Positions 16,131 to 24,889 of a DNA stretch of 64,000 bases are shown piece after piece. This DNA is from Corynebacterium gottingense (lineage in GTDB: Bacteria; Actinomycetota; Actinomycetes; Mycobacteriales; Mycobacteriaceae): contig NZ_RDRE01000009.1 of the NCBI RefSeq assembly GCF_003693265.1, positions 52,678 to 116,677 on the forward strand, written 5' to 3'. The position numbers and the translations under genes are program-made. Below the pieces are notes generated by a model. It worked only from the letters and a program-made list of their open reading frames with translations. It was not told where the DNA came from and searched no databases. Positions within the stretch are counted from its first letter, which is position 1. Each line of letters starts with the position of its first letter.

Positions 16131-16800
16131 GGCTCTTCCGGTTTTAGAGTGCATTGATTAGTTCGCCGGGGGTTCGGGCGTGGCACAAGATATTGGGGTC
16201 CTTGGCTTTGTAGGAAAAAGGTATCTAATCCATCCGTACAAAACTAAGGACCTACTGTGCAGCCTAACGGAAATGTCATCGTCGATACCATCTGCCGCAC
16301 CGCAAAACTAGGAACTACTATCACCGGTGCCACAGAAAACGGTGACGTCACTGTTATTGAAGCCGAACCCGTCGAGCCGATCAATGAATGCCCTACCTGC
16401 GGGCAGCCTGGAGTATTCCGCGACCACGTCATCCGCAGCCTGGTCGATCTGCCCATCGTCGGCCACCCAACAACTTCATGTGCGCCTTCCACGCTACCGG
16501 TGCACCAACAAGCGTTGCTTGCAGAAGATCTTCCGTGCTGGCCTTGCCTGCGCGCCCGACAATTCAAAGACCACGGACCAGGTGACCCACTGGATCCTGC
16601 AACGACTCTGCCTAAATCGGATGAGCGTTGCCGCTGCACCCAAGTCATTAGGCCTGGGGTGGGATATGAAGTGTCCCAGGTTTTGTTCCGTTTGATGAAA
16701 CCCGTTTTTGAAACAACGTACGGAGCACAACGCACGCCGATGCCAAAGCTTCCGCAACATCGACTACCTCATCAAACCCACGACAGTGGGATTCACACCC
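16131..16800 (+). mobile_element. Truncated ISL3-family insertion sequence
   Basis: The left end begins GGCTCTTCCGGTTTTAGAGT at 16131, which matches the terminal inverted repeat I recall for corynebacterial ISL3 elements of the IS31831 type. A transposase gene follows 126 bp in. No matching right inverted repeat is visible up to 16987, and the transposase is broken, so the element is a remnant. The right boundary is approximate. It may have helped bring erm(X) here. Confidence 0.8.
16257..16698 (+). pseudogene. ISL3-family transposase, N-terminal fragment, frameshifted
   Basis: GTG 16257 with AAGGA upstream opens a transposase N-terminus containing the zinc-finger-like ECPTCGQPGVFRDH and LVDLPIVGHPT. 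Near 16465-16470 the reading shifts by one frame and continues as QLHVRLPRYRCTNKRC, then RAGLACAPDNSKTTDQVTHW and MSVAAAPKSLGLGWDM, all characteristic of ISL3 transposases. It stops near 16695. The DDE catalytic domain is missing. A further fragment at about 16708-16770 (RRCQSFRNIDYLIK) looks like a transposase C-terminus, so an internal deletion may have joined the two ends of a tnp gene. Confidence 0.85.
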
Positions 16801-16876
16801 TCAATCCCCACGCGTGCAATCTGGTTTTTGTGTGCGGTGTGTCTGGCTCGGGGCGGGGTTGGGGGTTTGGCCTGTT

Positions 16877-16940
16877 TGACGAGGGCAGGGTGACGAAGAC
16901 GCGGAATTTTTGTCGCACCCTCGTCATCCTGTCCTCGTCA
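16877..16940. repeat. Imperfect 20-bp inverted repeat at the right edge of the erm(X) insert
   Basis: The arms at 16877-16896 and 16921-16940 match in inverted orientation at 18 of 20 positions (half-site TGACGAGGGCAGGGTGACGA), separated by 24 nt. It lies between the IS remnant and the first intact chromosomal gene. It may be a terminator-like hairpin or the end of another mobile unit; no T-run follows on either strand. Confidence 0.75.
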
Positions 16941-16986
16941 TGAAGGTACTCAGAAGGGGGCGCCCAACCGCCGAAGCTCCGTCAAC

Positions 16987-17532
16987 TTACGCCCAGCACG
17001 CCCCGATCGGCTGGGCGGCGAGCACGGCGACCTCGCCCGACGCGGCCTCCAGCACCCGCCACTTCGGGTGGTAGCGCCACCCGGTGGCCAGCACGTCGGG
17101 GTTGTGGAACCAGCCCTGGACCACGCCGTCGTCGGTAGCAAACGTCACACGCGTGCCCTCGACCTGCAGGATCTCCACCCGTGTCCACCCGCCGGCCTCG
17201 CCGTCGCGTGAGTTCGCGGCGCGGGTGACCGGGATCCAGTGCGGGCGGTGGCCATCCGCCACGAGCCTGCAGTGGGTGTGATCCACCGCTGCGTAATCGC
17301 GGGCGGGCGGCAGCGGGACCTCCTCGCCGGGGACGCCTCCCTCCGCAGCGGCCGCGCGCAGACGGTTGCGCTCCGGCGAGTACTCAAAGTTCGTACCCAC
17401 CCGCTGAACCACGTCGAAGGCCGCGAGCTGGGTGCCAAACACGCGGACGTGCAGCTCACCACCAGCGGAAAAGGTCAGTACGGTCTGGTTGATGTTGTCC
17501 AAAGTGGCGGGAAGCCAGGACGTCAAAGCCAT
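16987..17532 (-). CDS. Hypothetical protein
   Basis: A 181-aa protein without signal peptide or membrane helix. It is rich in beta-prone segments (TVLTFSAGGELHVRVFG, WTRVEILQVEGTRVTFAT, WRYHPKWRVLEA). I do not recognise the family. The ATG at 17532 is preceded on the minus strand by CCAAGGAGAG, a strong ribosome binding site. The reading frame has typical high-G+C codon use, so it belongs to the host chromosome. The 240 bp between it and the next gene contain nothing I can identify beyond a promoter for the lipase. Confidence 0.7.
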   Translation of the reverse strand: MALTSWLPATLDNINQTVLTFSAGGELHVRVFGTQLAAFDVVQRVGTNFEYSPERNRLRAAAAEGGVPGEEVPLPPARDYAAVDHTHCRLVADGHRPHWIPVTRAANSRDGEAGGWTRVEILQVEGTRVTFATDDGVVQGWFHNPDVLATGWRYHPKWRVLEAASGEVAVLAAQPIGACWA

Positions 17533-17775
17533 GAGGGCTCTCCTTGGAAGGTCGCACTTTCGGCGCGCGGTGTTGCAAACGCCGACAGATCTTCTCCCGG
17601 GGGCACCGTGCGCGATCTGCGCGGTTGCCAGCCGACGGGCCGGGAGGCCTTGCTCAAATCACACTGCAACAGCAGTCACTAGAAAGAGCGCGTCGGACTT
17701 CTTGATCCGTCGACCAGCGTATCGGAGCGAAAACTCCCGGTCAAGGAAGCGCGCAACCACATATGCTGGATACGC

Positions 17776-18603
17776 ATGAAGCTCGCCACCATGATCGTCG
17801 TCGGCTCGGCCGCACTCGGCGCGGCCAACGCCGCGCGCAACCGACCACCGCTGCCCTTCAACGACCCGGACTTCTCGCCCTCGTACACCACCCCAGTCAT
17901 GTACATCCACGGCGTAACCAGCCGCGCCCGGGCGTTCCGCCCCAACGCGGAGCGCCTGCGCGACGAGGGCTTCTGGGTGTGGGGCGCCGACTACGGCGAC
18001 ATGCTTGCCCCCGGCTTCTACGGCATGGGCAACCTGGACAGCATCATCGAGGACGTGCACGCGAACGTGGACCACGTCCTGGAGCAGACCGGGGCTGCGA
18101 AGTTAGACATCGTGGCACACTCGCAGGGTGGGCTCATGACCAAGCTGTTCATCGCCAACGGGGGCGCGCCGAAGGTGCGGCGCGTGGTCGCCATGGGAGC
18201 GAACTTCCACGGCACCGACGTGCGCGGCCGCGCTCCCCGCTTCACCCCGTTCATAACTCGGCACCCGCGGGCGGCGTCGGCGTTGGCGTCGCCAGGCGTG
18301 ATCCAGCAGCTCGCGGACTCGCCGTGGGTGCGTACGCGTCTCAACGTGCCCGATACGGTGCCGGGCATCGTGTACACGTCGCTGTACTCGCCCGCGGACG
18401 TGCTGGTCACGCCCAATGCGACGTCCATGCTGGCCGCGGTCGACGGGGCGGACGTGGTGAACATCAACGTCGCCGACGCTTATGACGGCTACGCCCCGCG
18501 GCACGCGCTGATGGAACGCGACCCGGTCTTCACCGAGCTCACGCTGTGGGGCCTCACCCGCGAGCGCGGGGAGCACACCCCGCCGCCCATCCCGTGGGCA
18601 TAA
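17776..18603 (+). CDS. Alpha/beta hydrolase, triacylglycerol-lipase-like
   Basis: A 275-aa serine hydrolase. The N-terminal MKLATMIVVGSAALGAANAA looks like a short signal or anchor. The lipase oxyanion region PVMYIHGVTS and nucleophile elbow AHSQGG (about residue 116) follow, with an Asp (SPADVLV) and His (RHALM) placed as in the class-2 lipase family. TATGCT at 17762-17767 lies eight bases before the ATG and no ribosome binding site is present, so the mRNA may be leaderless. A role in lipid turnover at the cell surface is likely; the substrate is unknown. Confidence 0.8.
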   Translation: MKLATMIVVGSAALGAANAARNRPPLPFNDPDFSPSYTTPVMYIHGVTSRARAFRPNAERLRDEGFWVWGADYGDMLAPGFYGMGNLDSIIEDVHANVDHVLEQTGAAKLDIVAHSQGGLMTKLFIANGGAPKVRRVVAMGANFHGTDVRGRAPRFTPFITRHPRAASALASPGVIQQLADSPWVRTRLNVPDTVPGIVYTSLYSPADVLVTPNATSMLAAVDGADVVNINVADAYDGYAPRHALMERDPVFTELTLWGLTRERGEHTPPPIPWA

Positions 18604-18610
18604 ACGGGAC

Positions 18611-20314
18611 CTAGCCGCACTTCACAATCGGCTCGGGGTCGTAGACCGTGGTCTGGGTCTCCTGGTCGATGAGGTTGCCGGAGAGGTCGTAAATGCTCCG
18701 GGTGTCCGAGGTGGTGAACCCGGGCGAGCCGCTGGAGGGGCTGCACGTCGCGCCCGAAAGGTTCATCGTGTTCGGCTGGGTCTGCGCCCAGCGCCCGCCG
18801 TTGGCGGACTCGACGCGCACCGTCTTCACTCCCATGAGGCTCACGGTGAGCTCGCCGCCGCTCACACCGGTCTGGATGCGCACGGGGTGGTTCGAGTCGT
18901 TGCGGAACTGCAGGTCGATCGCGCCCTCGTAGACGGTGGCCTCGCGGCCCGCCGGGTAGCGGGAGATGTAGTAGGAGTGCGGCGTGTGCGCGATGTCAGT
19001 CATGCCCGCGAAGTACGCGGCGTTGTAGAGCGTTGTCGCGAACTGGGAGATGCCTCCGCCCACGGCCATGTCGGAGTGGCCGTTGAGGATGATGCCGGAC
19101 TCCACGTAGCCCTGGGCCGTGCCGCGCGGCCCGGTGTAGCCGTTGAGCGAGAAGGTCTCGCCCGGGTTCACAATCGCACCGTTGACGGTCTGCGCCACCA
19201 GCGCAATATTGGTGCCGGACGGCCCCGAGAAGCCGCCGGTGGTGAAGGACCCGACCTCCTCGTTGAACGTGGCGTTCTGCGCGTCTTCGGTGGTGAAGTC
19301 GGCCTCGACCGGGCGGTACGCGGCGTCCCAGGTACGCTCCCCATCGCCAAGGAGGCGGTCCTCGAATCCGTCGAAGGTCGCGTCCCAGTCCACCTCGGTG
19401 CCGTCTTGTGAGGGCTCGACCCCGCCGCCCTCGAGCACGCGCGCGTTGCGCATCTCGGTCTGCGTCCCGCCGAGCGCCTCACCAAGGATCGCGCCCGCCA
19501 CGTCGCGGTGCACGTCGGGCTGGATGCGCCCCTCCACGTTGTTGAACTGCACGACCTCGCCCATCCGCTCCTGCGGAATGGTCGCCGTCACGCCGTCGCG
19601 GCCGTTGACGGTCAGCGGCCCGCCCAGCGCAGCCTTGATCGGGCCGTCCATCGCCTGCGTAATCACCGCGTCATTGATCGCGGGCTCCACGGGCTGCGGC
19701 TCCACGTCCACGCCCTCCGGGTCGAGCCAGCCGTCCGTCACCGCAGCCTCGAGGTCTGCCGGGTTCACCTCCTGCCCCAGCTTCGGGTCGGTCACATTCG
19801 CCTTGCCGCCGTCGACGTGGATCGCGCCGTCTACCGGCGCCACGTACAGCTCGTCCTTCACCCGTGCCAGTTCTGGGTCGAGCTTGTGCTTATCGACGCT
19901 CCCCTGCACGTCCACCTCGTGCTGCGTAAACAGGCCCGTCAGCCGCGGGATCGGGTTCGCGGACTGGATCCCCGCCGCGTCGACAGTCGCCTGCCAGTCG
20001 ATCCCCAGCCCCGCCGCCGCCGGCACGAGTTGGGCGCGCTTGTCTGCCGCCGTGACCTCGACGGGTTGCTCGGTGACGTCGCCAAGCTCCCCCTGCAGGC
20101 GCTCGCGCGCCTCGTCCGGCGACATGCCGCCGATGGCCACGCCGCCGACCGTGGTGCCGCGGGGGACGTTGCCGCGGTTGAGCGCCAGATCCGCCAGGTA
20201 TACGGCCAGGACGACGGCGAGCAGGCCAAGGACGGCGCCGAGCGCGATCTTGCCCGCCTTACCGGACGACCCGGCGCGGCGGTGCGACGAAGTTTGCCTG
20301 TAGGAAGTAGTCAC
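18611..20314 (-). CDS. VanW family cell-envelope protein
   Basis: A 567-aa protein with one N-terminal membrane anchor (about residues 22-46). Two repeats resembling the peptidoglycan-binding-like domain found before VanW follow (GTTVGGVAIGGMSPDEA begins the first). The C-terminal VanW domain spans about residues 355-500 (FSLNGYTGPRGTAQGY, GGGISQFATTLYNAAYFAG, HSYYISRYPAGREATVYEG). The VanW function is not established; its location outside the membrane suggests envelope assembly or hydrolysis. GTG 20314 was taken as start. It is read toward the lipase gene, convergent with it. Confidence 0.87.
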   Translation of the reverse strand: MTTSYRQTSSHRRAGSSGKAGKIALGAVLGLLAVVLAVYLADLALNRGNVPRGTTVGGVAIGGMSPDEARERLQGELGDVTEQPVEVTAADKRAQLVPAAAGLGIDWQATVDAAGIQSANPIPRLTGLFTQHEVDVQGSVDKHKLDPELARVKDELYVAPVDGAIHVDGGKANVTDPKLGQEVNPADLEAAVTDGWLDPEGVDVEPQPVEPAINDAVITQAMDGPIKAALGGPLTVNGRDGVTATIPQERMGEVVQFNNVEGRIQPDVHRDVAGAILGEALGGTQTEMRNARVLEGGGVEPSQDGTEVDWDATFDGFEDRLLGDGERTWDAAYRPVEADFTTEDAQNATFNEEVGSFTTGGFSGPSGTNIALVAQTVNGAIVNPGETFSLNGYTGPRGTAQGYVESGIILNGHSDMAVGGGISQFATTLYNAAYFAGMTDIAHTPHSYYISRYPAGREATVYEGAIDLQFRNDSNHPVRIQTGVSGGELTVSLMGVKTVRVESANGGRWAQTQPNTMNLSGATCSPSSGSPGFTTSDTRSIYDLSGNLIDQETQTTVYDPEPIVKCG

Positions 20315-20381
20315 CTGCCACAGGGTAGTAGATGGGGTAGTAGATGTAGCAACGAATTCGCATGCGTGGCTGGCCGCGGAC

Positions 20382-21620
20382 TTACAGGCCGGTGTTGATC
20401 AGCTGCTGCTGGGCGCGCGCCGCAGCCTCGTTCACGCGCGCCTCGGGCAGCTCGCCCGACTGCACGGCGGCGACGACCCCGTCGATCACCTGCGGCACGT
20501 CCGCGCCCGAGGACCACAGCGCTTGGTCCGCGCCCGCCGCGATCGCGCGCTTGACCGCCTCCGGCGTCGGCGCGTAGTCCAGGATGCCGCGCATACCGGA
20601 GAGGTCGTCGGTGACCACCACGCCCTCGAACGGGACGCCGCCCGGGTAGTCGCCGTCGCGCAGGATGCGGTACGCCTCCGGGTTCAGGGAGCTGGGCACG
20701 CCCTCCGGGCCCATGCCGGGGACGATCATGTGGCCCATCATCACGCTCGAGCGCGGGAAGCGCTGCAGGAGCGGGCCGAACGGGCGCATGTCCAGCTCGC
20801 GTACCTGGTCCAGCGGCGGCGTCACGGCGAGCTGGTGGTGCGTGTCGCCGGAGGCGCGGCCGTGGCCGGGGAAGTGTTTGAAGGTGGGGGTGACGTTGGC
20901 GTCGATAAGCCCCTGCGCAAACAGCGTGCCCACGCGCACGACCTCGTCCGGGTGGCCGCTGAACGCGCGGTCGCCGACGATGTCCAGGCCAGAGACATCA
21001 AGGTCCAGGAGCGGGGCGTAATCCACGTTGACGCCGCGCCCGCGCAGGGAACGGCCGATGTCGTAGCCGGTGCCCCGAATGACCTCGGGCGGGCGGGCGG
21101 CCAGCTCGCGCGGGGCCATGAAGCTGCCCATCACGTCGGTGTGGCGCTGGACGCGGCCGCCCTCGAAGTCGATGGCCACGGAGAACGGGTGGTGGTACTG
21201 CGCGCGCAGCGCCTCGATGTTGTGGCCCTGCGCGGTAAGCAGCGCGGGGTCGGCCCAGCTCGGGATGATCAGGCCACCGACGCCCTGGTCGAGCGCGGCG
21301 CGGGCCTGCGCCTCGTTGGTCACGCCGACCACCATCAGCGACGCCACCCGCGCGCGCAAGTCCGCGGGGACGCGCTGCTGCGCCGGGCTTTGCGGCGCGC
21401 TCGGGGCCGGCTGCGGGGCGGGCGGGACGACCGCGGCGGGCTCCCCTGACTGTTCTGGCTGTTCTGACTGGACGGTCTGCGTGGGTTCCTGCTGGGCCGT
21501 GTCGGAGGGCTCGCCGCCCAGCTCGGGGCGCGCGGTGAGGGCGGCGACGAGCAGCGCCACGGCGAGCACGCCGCCGACGCACACGGCGACCGCCCGGTTC
21601 CGCTGCAGCATCTTGGACAC
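20382..21620 (-). CDS. Glycoside hydrolase family 3, NagZ/LpqI-like beta-N-acetylglucosaminidase
   Basis: A 412-aa membrane-anchored GH3 enzyme. Residues 8-30 form a hydrophobic signal anchor, followed by a Pro/Gln/Ser-rich linker to about residue 78. The catalytic barrel shows KHFPGHGRASGDTHHQLA, which includes the Asp-His dyad used as acid/base by NagZ-type enzymes, and the nucleophile Asp in VVTDDLSGM. It should remove N-acetylglucosamine from muropeptides in cell-wall recycling. In M. tuberculosis lpqI (Rv0237) is likewise next to a small membrane protein and aftD, matching the neighbours here. GTG 21620 has AAGGGGG upstream. Confidence 0.88.
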   Translation of the reverse strand: MSKMLQRNRAVAVCVGGVLAVALLVAALTARPELGGEPSDTAQQEPTQTVQSEQPEQSGEPAAVVPPAPQPAPSAPQSPAQQRVPADLRARVASLMVVGVTNEAQARAALDQGVGGLIIPSWADPALLTAQGHNIEALRAQYHHPFSVAIDFEGGRVQRHTDVMGSFMAPRELAARPPEVIRGTGYDIGRSLRGRGVNVDYAPLLDLDVSGLDIVGDRAFSGHPDEVVRVGTLFAQGLIDANVTPTFKHFPGHGRASGDTHHQLAVTPPLDQVRELDMRPFGPLLQRFPRSSVMMGHMIVPGMGPEGVPSSLNPEAYRILRDGDYPGGVPFEGVVVTDDLSGMRGILDYAPTPEAVKRAIAAGADQALWSSGADVPQVIDGVVAAVQSGELPEARVNEAAARAQQQLINTGL

Positions 21621-21676
21621 GCGCGCCCCCTTCGAGTTGGAAGAAACGGTACCAGTGTAGTCGTGCTGGTAGGCTC

Positions 21677-21892
21677 ATGCGCATGTCCCACCAAGTTCTG
21701 CGCCTGCCTGCATCGTTGCCGCGCCGTGCCGCCAACCCGGTGATCGCCTCCGCGGTCGTCGGCGCCGTGCTCGGGGTGGTCGGCGTGCTGGGCGTCGCCT
21801 CCGTCTCCGGGCAGAGCACCGTGCCCCAGGGCGGGGCCGTGGCTGCGGACGATGCCGTGCTGGGCGGGCCGGAGTACGGCTCCCGGGAGTAG
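21677..21892 (+). CDS. DUF2613-type small membrane protein
   Basis: A 71-aa protein with one hydrophobic segment (about 20-45: NPVIASAVVGAVLGVVGVLGV) and a short polar tail. It corresponds in size and position to the small protein next to aftD in mycobacteria (Rv0236A). The start is ATG 21677 or 21683. Its stop is three bases before the TTG of aftD, so the two are coupled. It may assist the arabinosyltransferase; no biochemical role can be read from it. Confidence 0.75.
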   Translation: MRMSHQVLRLPASLPRRAANPVIASAVVGAVLGVVGVLGVASVSGQSTVPQGGAVAADDAVLGGPEYGSRE

Positions 21893-21895
21893 CCG

Positions 21896-24889
21896 TTGCG
21901 CGCACACATTGGCGGCTGGGTGCTGCTGGCGCTCACCGTCCTGCTGCAGCCGCCCGGCCGGGTCGCCGCCGACACCAAGCTGGACCTCTCCGTCGACCCG
22001 GCGCGCTTCCTCGCCCGCGCCACGCACGCCTACACCGACGAGTTCCCCCTAGGCCAGGTGCAGAACCAGGCCTACGGTTACCTTTTCCCGCAGGGCCCGT
22101 TCTTCCTGCTCACGCACTTCGCCGGGGTGCCGGAGTGGGTGGCGCAACGTGCCTGGTGGACCCTGCTTGTGTGCCTGGCGTACTCGGGCGCGCTGCTCCT
22201 GGCGCGCCGCACCGGGGTGCGCGGCCGCGTCCCGCAGGTCACGGCGGCACTGCTCTACGCGCTGTCGCCGCGCATCCTCACCACGCTCACCGCGATCTCC
22301 TCGGAGGCGTGGCCGGTGGCGCTCGTGCCGTGGACGCTGATCCCGCTCGCCCGGGCCCGCCCGCGCGTCGCCGGCGCGGTGCTCGCGGTCGCGGCGATGG
22401 GCGCGGTCAACGCCACCGCCACGATCGCTGCCTGCGTGCCCGCGTTCATCTGGCTGTTGTGCCGTCGCGAGTACGCGCGCGCCGCCTGGTTCACGCTGGG
22501 CGCGGCGGCGGTCTCGGCGTGGTGGATCGGCCCGCTCATGGTGCTCGGCCGCTACTCGCCGCCGTTTACGGAGTTCATCGAGTCCGCCGCCGTCACCACC
22601 GCCTGGCTCAACCCCGTGGAGGTCCTGCGCGGCGCCACCAGCTGGGCGCCGTTCGTGGACGCCGAGCGCACCGCCGGCTTCCTCGTCGTCGGCGAGCCCG
22701 TCTTCGTCCTGGCCACCGCGCTCGTGGCCGGCTTCGGCCTCGCCGGCCTCGCGCGCCGCGACGTCCCGTGGCGCAGCGCGTGGGTGGTCATGCTCGCCGT
22801 CGGGTTCGCCCTCTTCTGCTCCGCGCATTTCTGGGTCCCGCTTCTCGACGGCCCCCTCGCCCCCTTCCGCAACCTGCACAAATTCGACCCACTCGTCCGC
22901 CTCCCCCTGACTATCGGGGTGGGCCACCTGCTCGCCCGCGTGGACCGCCCCCGGGCGGCGGGTGTGGTTCTCACCGCCGCGGTCGCGGTGGCGCCGGCGT
23001 GGTCGCTGCGCCTGCTCCCCGACGGCACGTGGACGGAGATTTCGCCCGAGTGGGTCGCCGCCGGCGAGTGGCTGGAGGAGCACGCCGCGGGCACCCGTAC
23101 GCTGGTCGTGCCGTCGGCCTCGTTCGCCCGCCAGACCTGGGGCTGGACTCGCGACGAGCCGATCCAGGCGCTCACCAGCACCCGCTTCGCGTTCCGCGAC
23201 GCCGTCCCCCTCGCCGACCCGGAGGCCATCCGCGGCCTCGACGGCCAGGTGCGTGCAGTGGACCCGGAGGCGCTGCGCGCCATCGGCGTCGGTGCGGTGG
23301 TGGTGCGCCACGACCTGGCGACCGGCCCGCCCGCCACCACCGCCCCGCCGGTAGACCCCGCCTACGTGGCGCGCAACCTCGGCGAGCCCACCGTGAGCTT
23401 CCGGGGCGAGGGGGACGACACGGGCGTCGACATCTACCTCCTCGAGCCCCAGCGCGACGCCATGATCACGGACGCGGAACCGGTCGCCGTCGACGGCGGC
23501 GGCGAGGTCCTCCCGCTGCTGTGGGCGCGGTGGGGGTACTTCCCGGCGCGGCTCGTCGATAGGCATGCGAACGTGGTCACGGACACCCCGGCGCTGGCCG
23601 AGCGCAACTACGGTACGCTCCGCGGCGCGCAGTCCGCGCCACTGGCGCAGGGCGAGGGCGGCAACGTGGGCAACCGGCTGCCCGACTACCCGTCGGCCGG
23701 CACGCGCGTCGGCGTCGCCGAGGACGGCGGGCAGGTGCGCGCCTCCTCCTCCGCCGCGGACGCGAACGCGTTCGGCGGCGCGGTCGCCGGGGCGTCGCTG
23801 ACCAGCGCCTTCGACGGCGCCCCGGAGACCGCGTGGTGGCCCGCGCCGGGCGACCGCCACCCGTGGATCGAGGTGCCGCCGGTGGCGGAGTCGCTCACGC
23901 TCACCGCAACGCGCACCACCACCGTGGAGCTCACGGGCGGAGCGCAGCGCCGCGTCACCCTCGTCGCGGGCGAACCGCGCACGATCCGCGCGCCTGGCAC
24001 CACGCGCATCGGGCTGACAGAGCGCGTCGGTATCGCCGAGCTCGACGCGGGCGTGTCCCGCACCGTGGAGGTCCCCGGCACTGCCGACACCTACTTCTTC
24101 CAGCGCCACTTCCCCGAGACGCAGGTGATCCAGCGCCGCTTCACCACCGCCGTCGACGCCACGTGGCACCTCGACGCGCCCGCCACCATCGACGGCACCC
24201 GCTACCCCTCCGGCCCCGTCCACCTGCCCGCGGGCCCCCACGACCTGTTCACCCGCCGCGACGCCGTCGCGCTCACCCGCGGCGAGGCGCCGACCCCCAT
24301 TTGGTCCCCGCTGCCCGCCACGCTCGCCCCCGCCGACCACGCGCGCACCATCATCACCACCCGCGCGTTCAATGCTGGCCTGCGCGCCACCGTCGGCGGT
24401 CACGCGCTCGAGCCCACGCTTATCGACGCCGCGACCCAGGCCTTCACCGTCCCCGCCGGAGCCTCCGGCGAGTTCCGCATGTACTTCGCCGGCGAGGCGA
24501 CCTACCGGTACTCCCTCCTGCTCGGCGGCGCGTTCAGCGCCCTCGTCGCGCTGGCGTGCCTGGTGGCAGTGGTGCGCAGGCGGGGCGACGGCGGCATGGC
24601 CGATCCGCCGGAGCTGCCCCGCGTCGACCGCGCCGCGCCGCTGCTCGCCACCGTCGCCGTCGTCGCCGCCGGCCCGGTCGCGGGGCTCGTCGCCGCGGTC
24701 TCCGCGTGGGCCATCCGGCGCTTCACCGTACTGCCGTCCGCGTGGCTGTCCGGTGGCGCGCTGGTGGTCGCCGGGCTGGTGCTGGCGAGGGCCCCGTGGC
24801 CGTCGGCAAGCTATGCGGGCGCTACGCTCCTGCCGGTTGTGGGGTGCTTCGCGGTGGCGTGCCTGGCGTGGCCGGACCGCGACGAGTAG
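21896..24889 (+). CDS. aftD: Alpha-(1->3)-arabinofuranosyltransferase AftD
   Basis: A 997-aa GT-C type membrane glycosyltransferase. About ten membrane helices lie in the first 400 residues, a long extracytoplasmic region with carbohydrate-binding-like segments follows to about residue 860, and further helices close the protein. It is shorter than the roughly 1400-aa mycobacterial AftD. AftD adds arabinofuranose branches to arabinogalactan/lipoarabinomannan from decaprenylphosphoryl-arabinose. The start is TTG directly after the DUF2613 stop. The 3' end overlaps the convergent acyltransferase gene by 68 bp. The order GH3, small protein, AftD, acyltransferase, DUF3068 supports the call. Confidence 0.88.
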   Translation: MRAHIGGWVLLALTVLLQPPGRVAADTKLDLSVDPARFLARATHAYTDEFPLGQVQNQAYGYLFPQGPFFLLTHFAGVPEWVAQRAWWTLLVCLAYSGALLLARRTGVRGRVPQVTAALLYALSPRILTTLTAISSEAWPVALVPWTLIPLARARPRVAGAVLAVAAMGAVNATATIAACVPAFIWLLCRREYARAAWFTLGAAAVSAWWIGPLMVLGRYSPPFTEFIESAAVTTAWLNPVEVLRGATSWAPFVDAERTAGFLVVGEPVFVLATALVAGFGLAGLARRDVPWRSAWVVMLAVGFALFCSAHFWVPLLDGPLAPFRNLHKFDPLVRLPLTIGVGHLLARVDRPRAAGVVLTAAVAVAPAWSLRLLPDGTWTEISPEWVAAGEWLEEHAAGTRTLVVPSASFARQTWGWTRDEPIQALTSTRFAFRDAVPLADPEAIRGLDGQVRAVDPEALRAIGVGAVVVRHDLATGPPATTAPPVDPAYVARNLGEPTVSFRGEGDDTGVDIYLLEPQRDAMITDAEPVAVDGGGEVLPLLWARWGYFPARLVDRHANVVTDTPALAERNYGTLRGAQSAPLAQGEGGNVGNRLPDYPSAGTRVGVAEDGGQVRASSSAADANAFGGAVAGASLTSAFDGAPETAWWPAPGDRHPWIEVPPVAESLTLTATRTTTVELTGGAQRRVTLVAGEPRTIRAPGTTRIGLTERVGIAELDAGVSRTVEVPGTADTYFFQRHFPETQVIQRRFTTAVDATWHLDAPATIDGTRYPSGPVHLPAGPHDLFTRRDAVALTRGEAPTPIWSPLPATLAPADHARTIITTRAFNAGLRATVGGHALEPTLIDAATQAFTVPAGASGEFRMYFAGEATYRYSLLLGGAFSALVALACLVAVVRRRGDGGMADPPELPRVDRAAPLLATVAVVAAGPVAGLVAAVSAWAIRRFTVLPSAWLSGGALVVAGLVLARAPWPSASYAGATLLPVVGCFAVACLAWPDRDE

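Noticed and set aside
14935..16986. Integrative element with att sites at tRNA-Gly
   Set aside because: I found no repeat of the tRNA 3' end on the right side and no integrase; the insertion is better explained by transposition and rearrangement.
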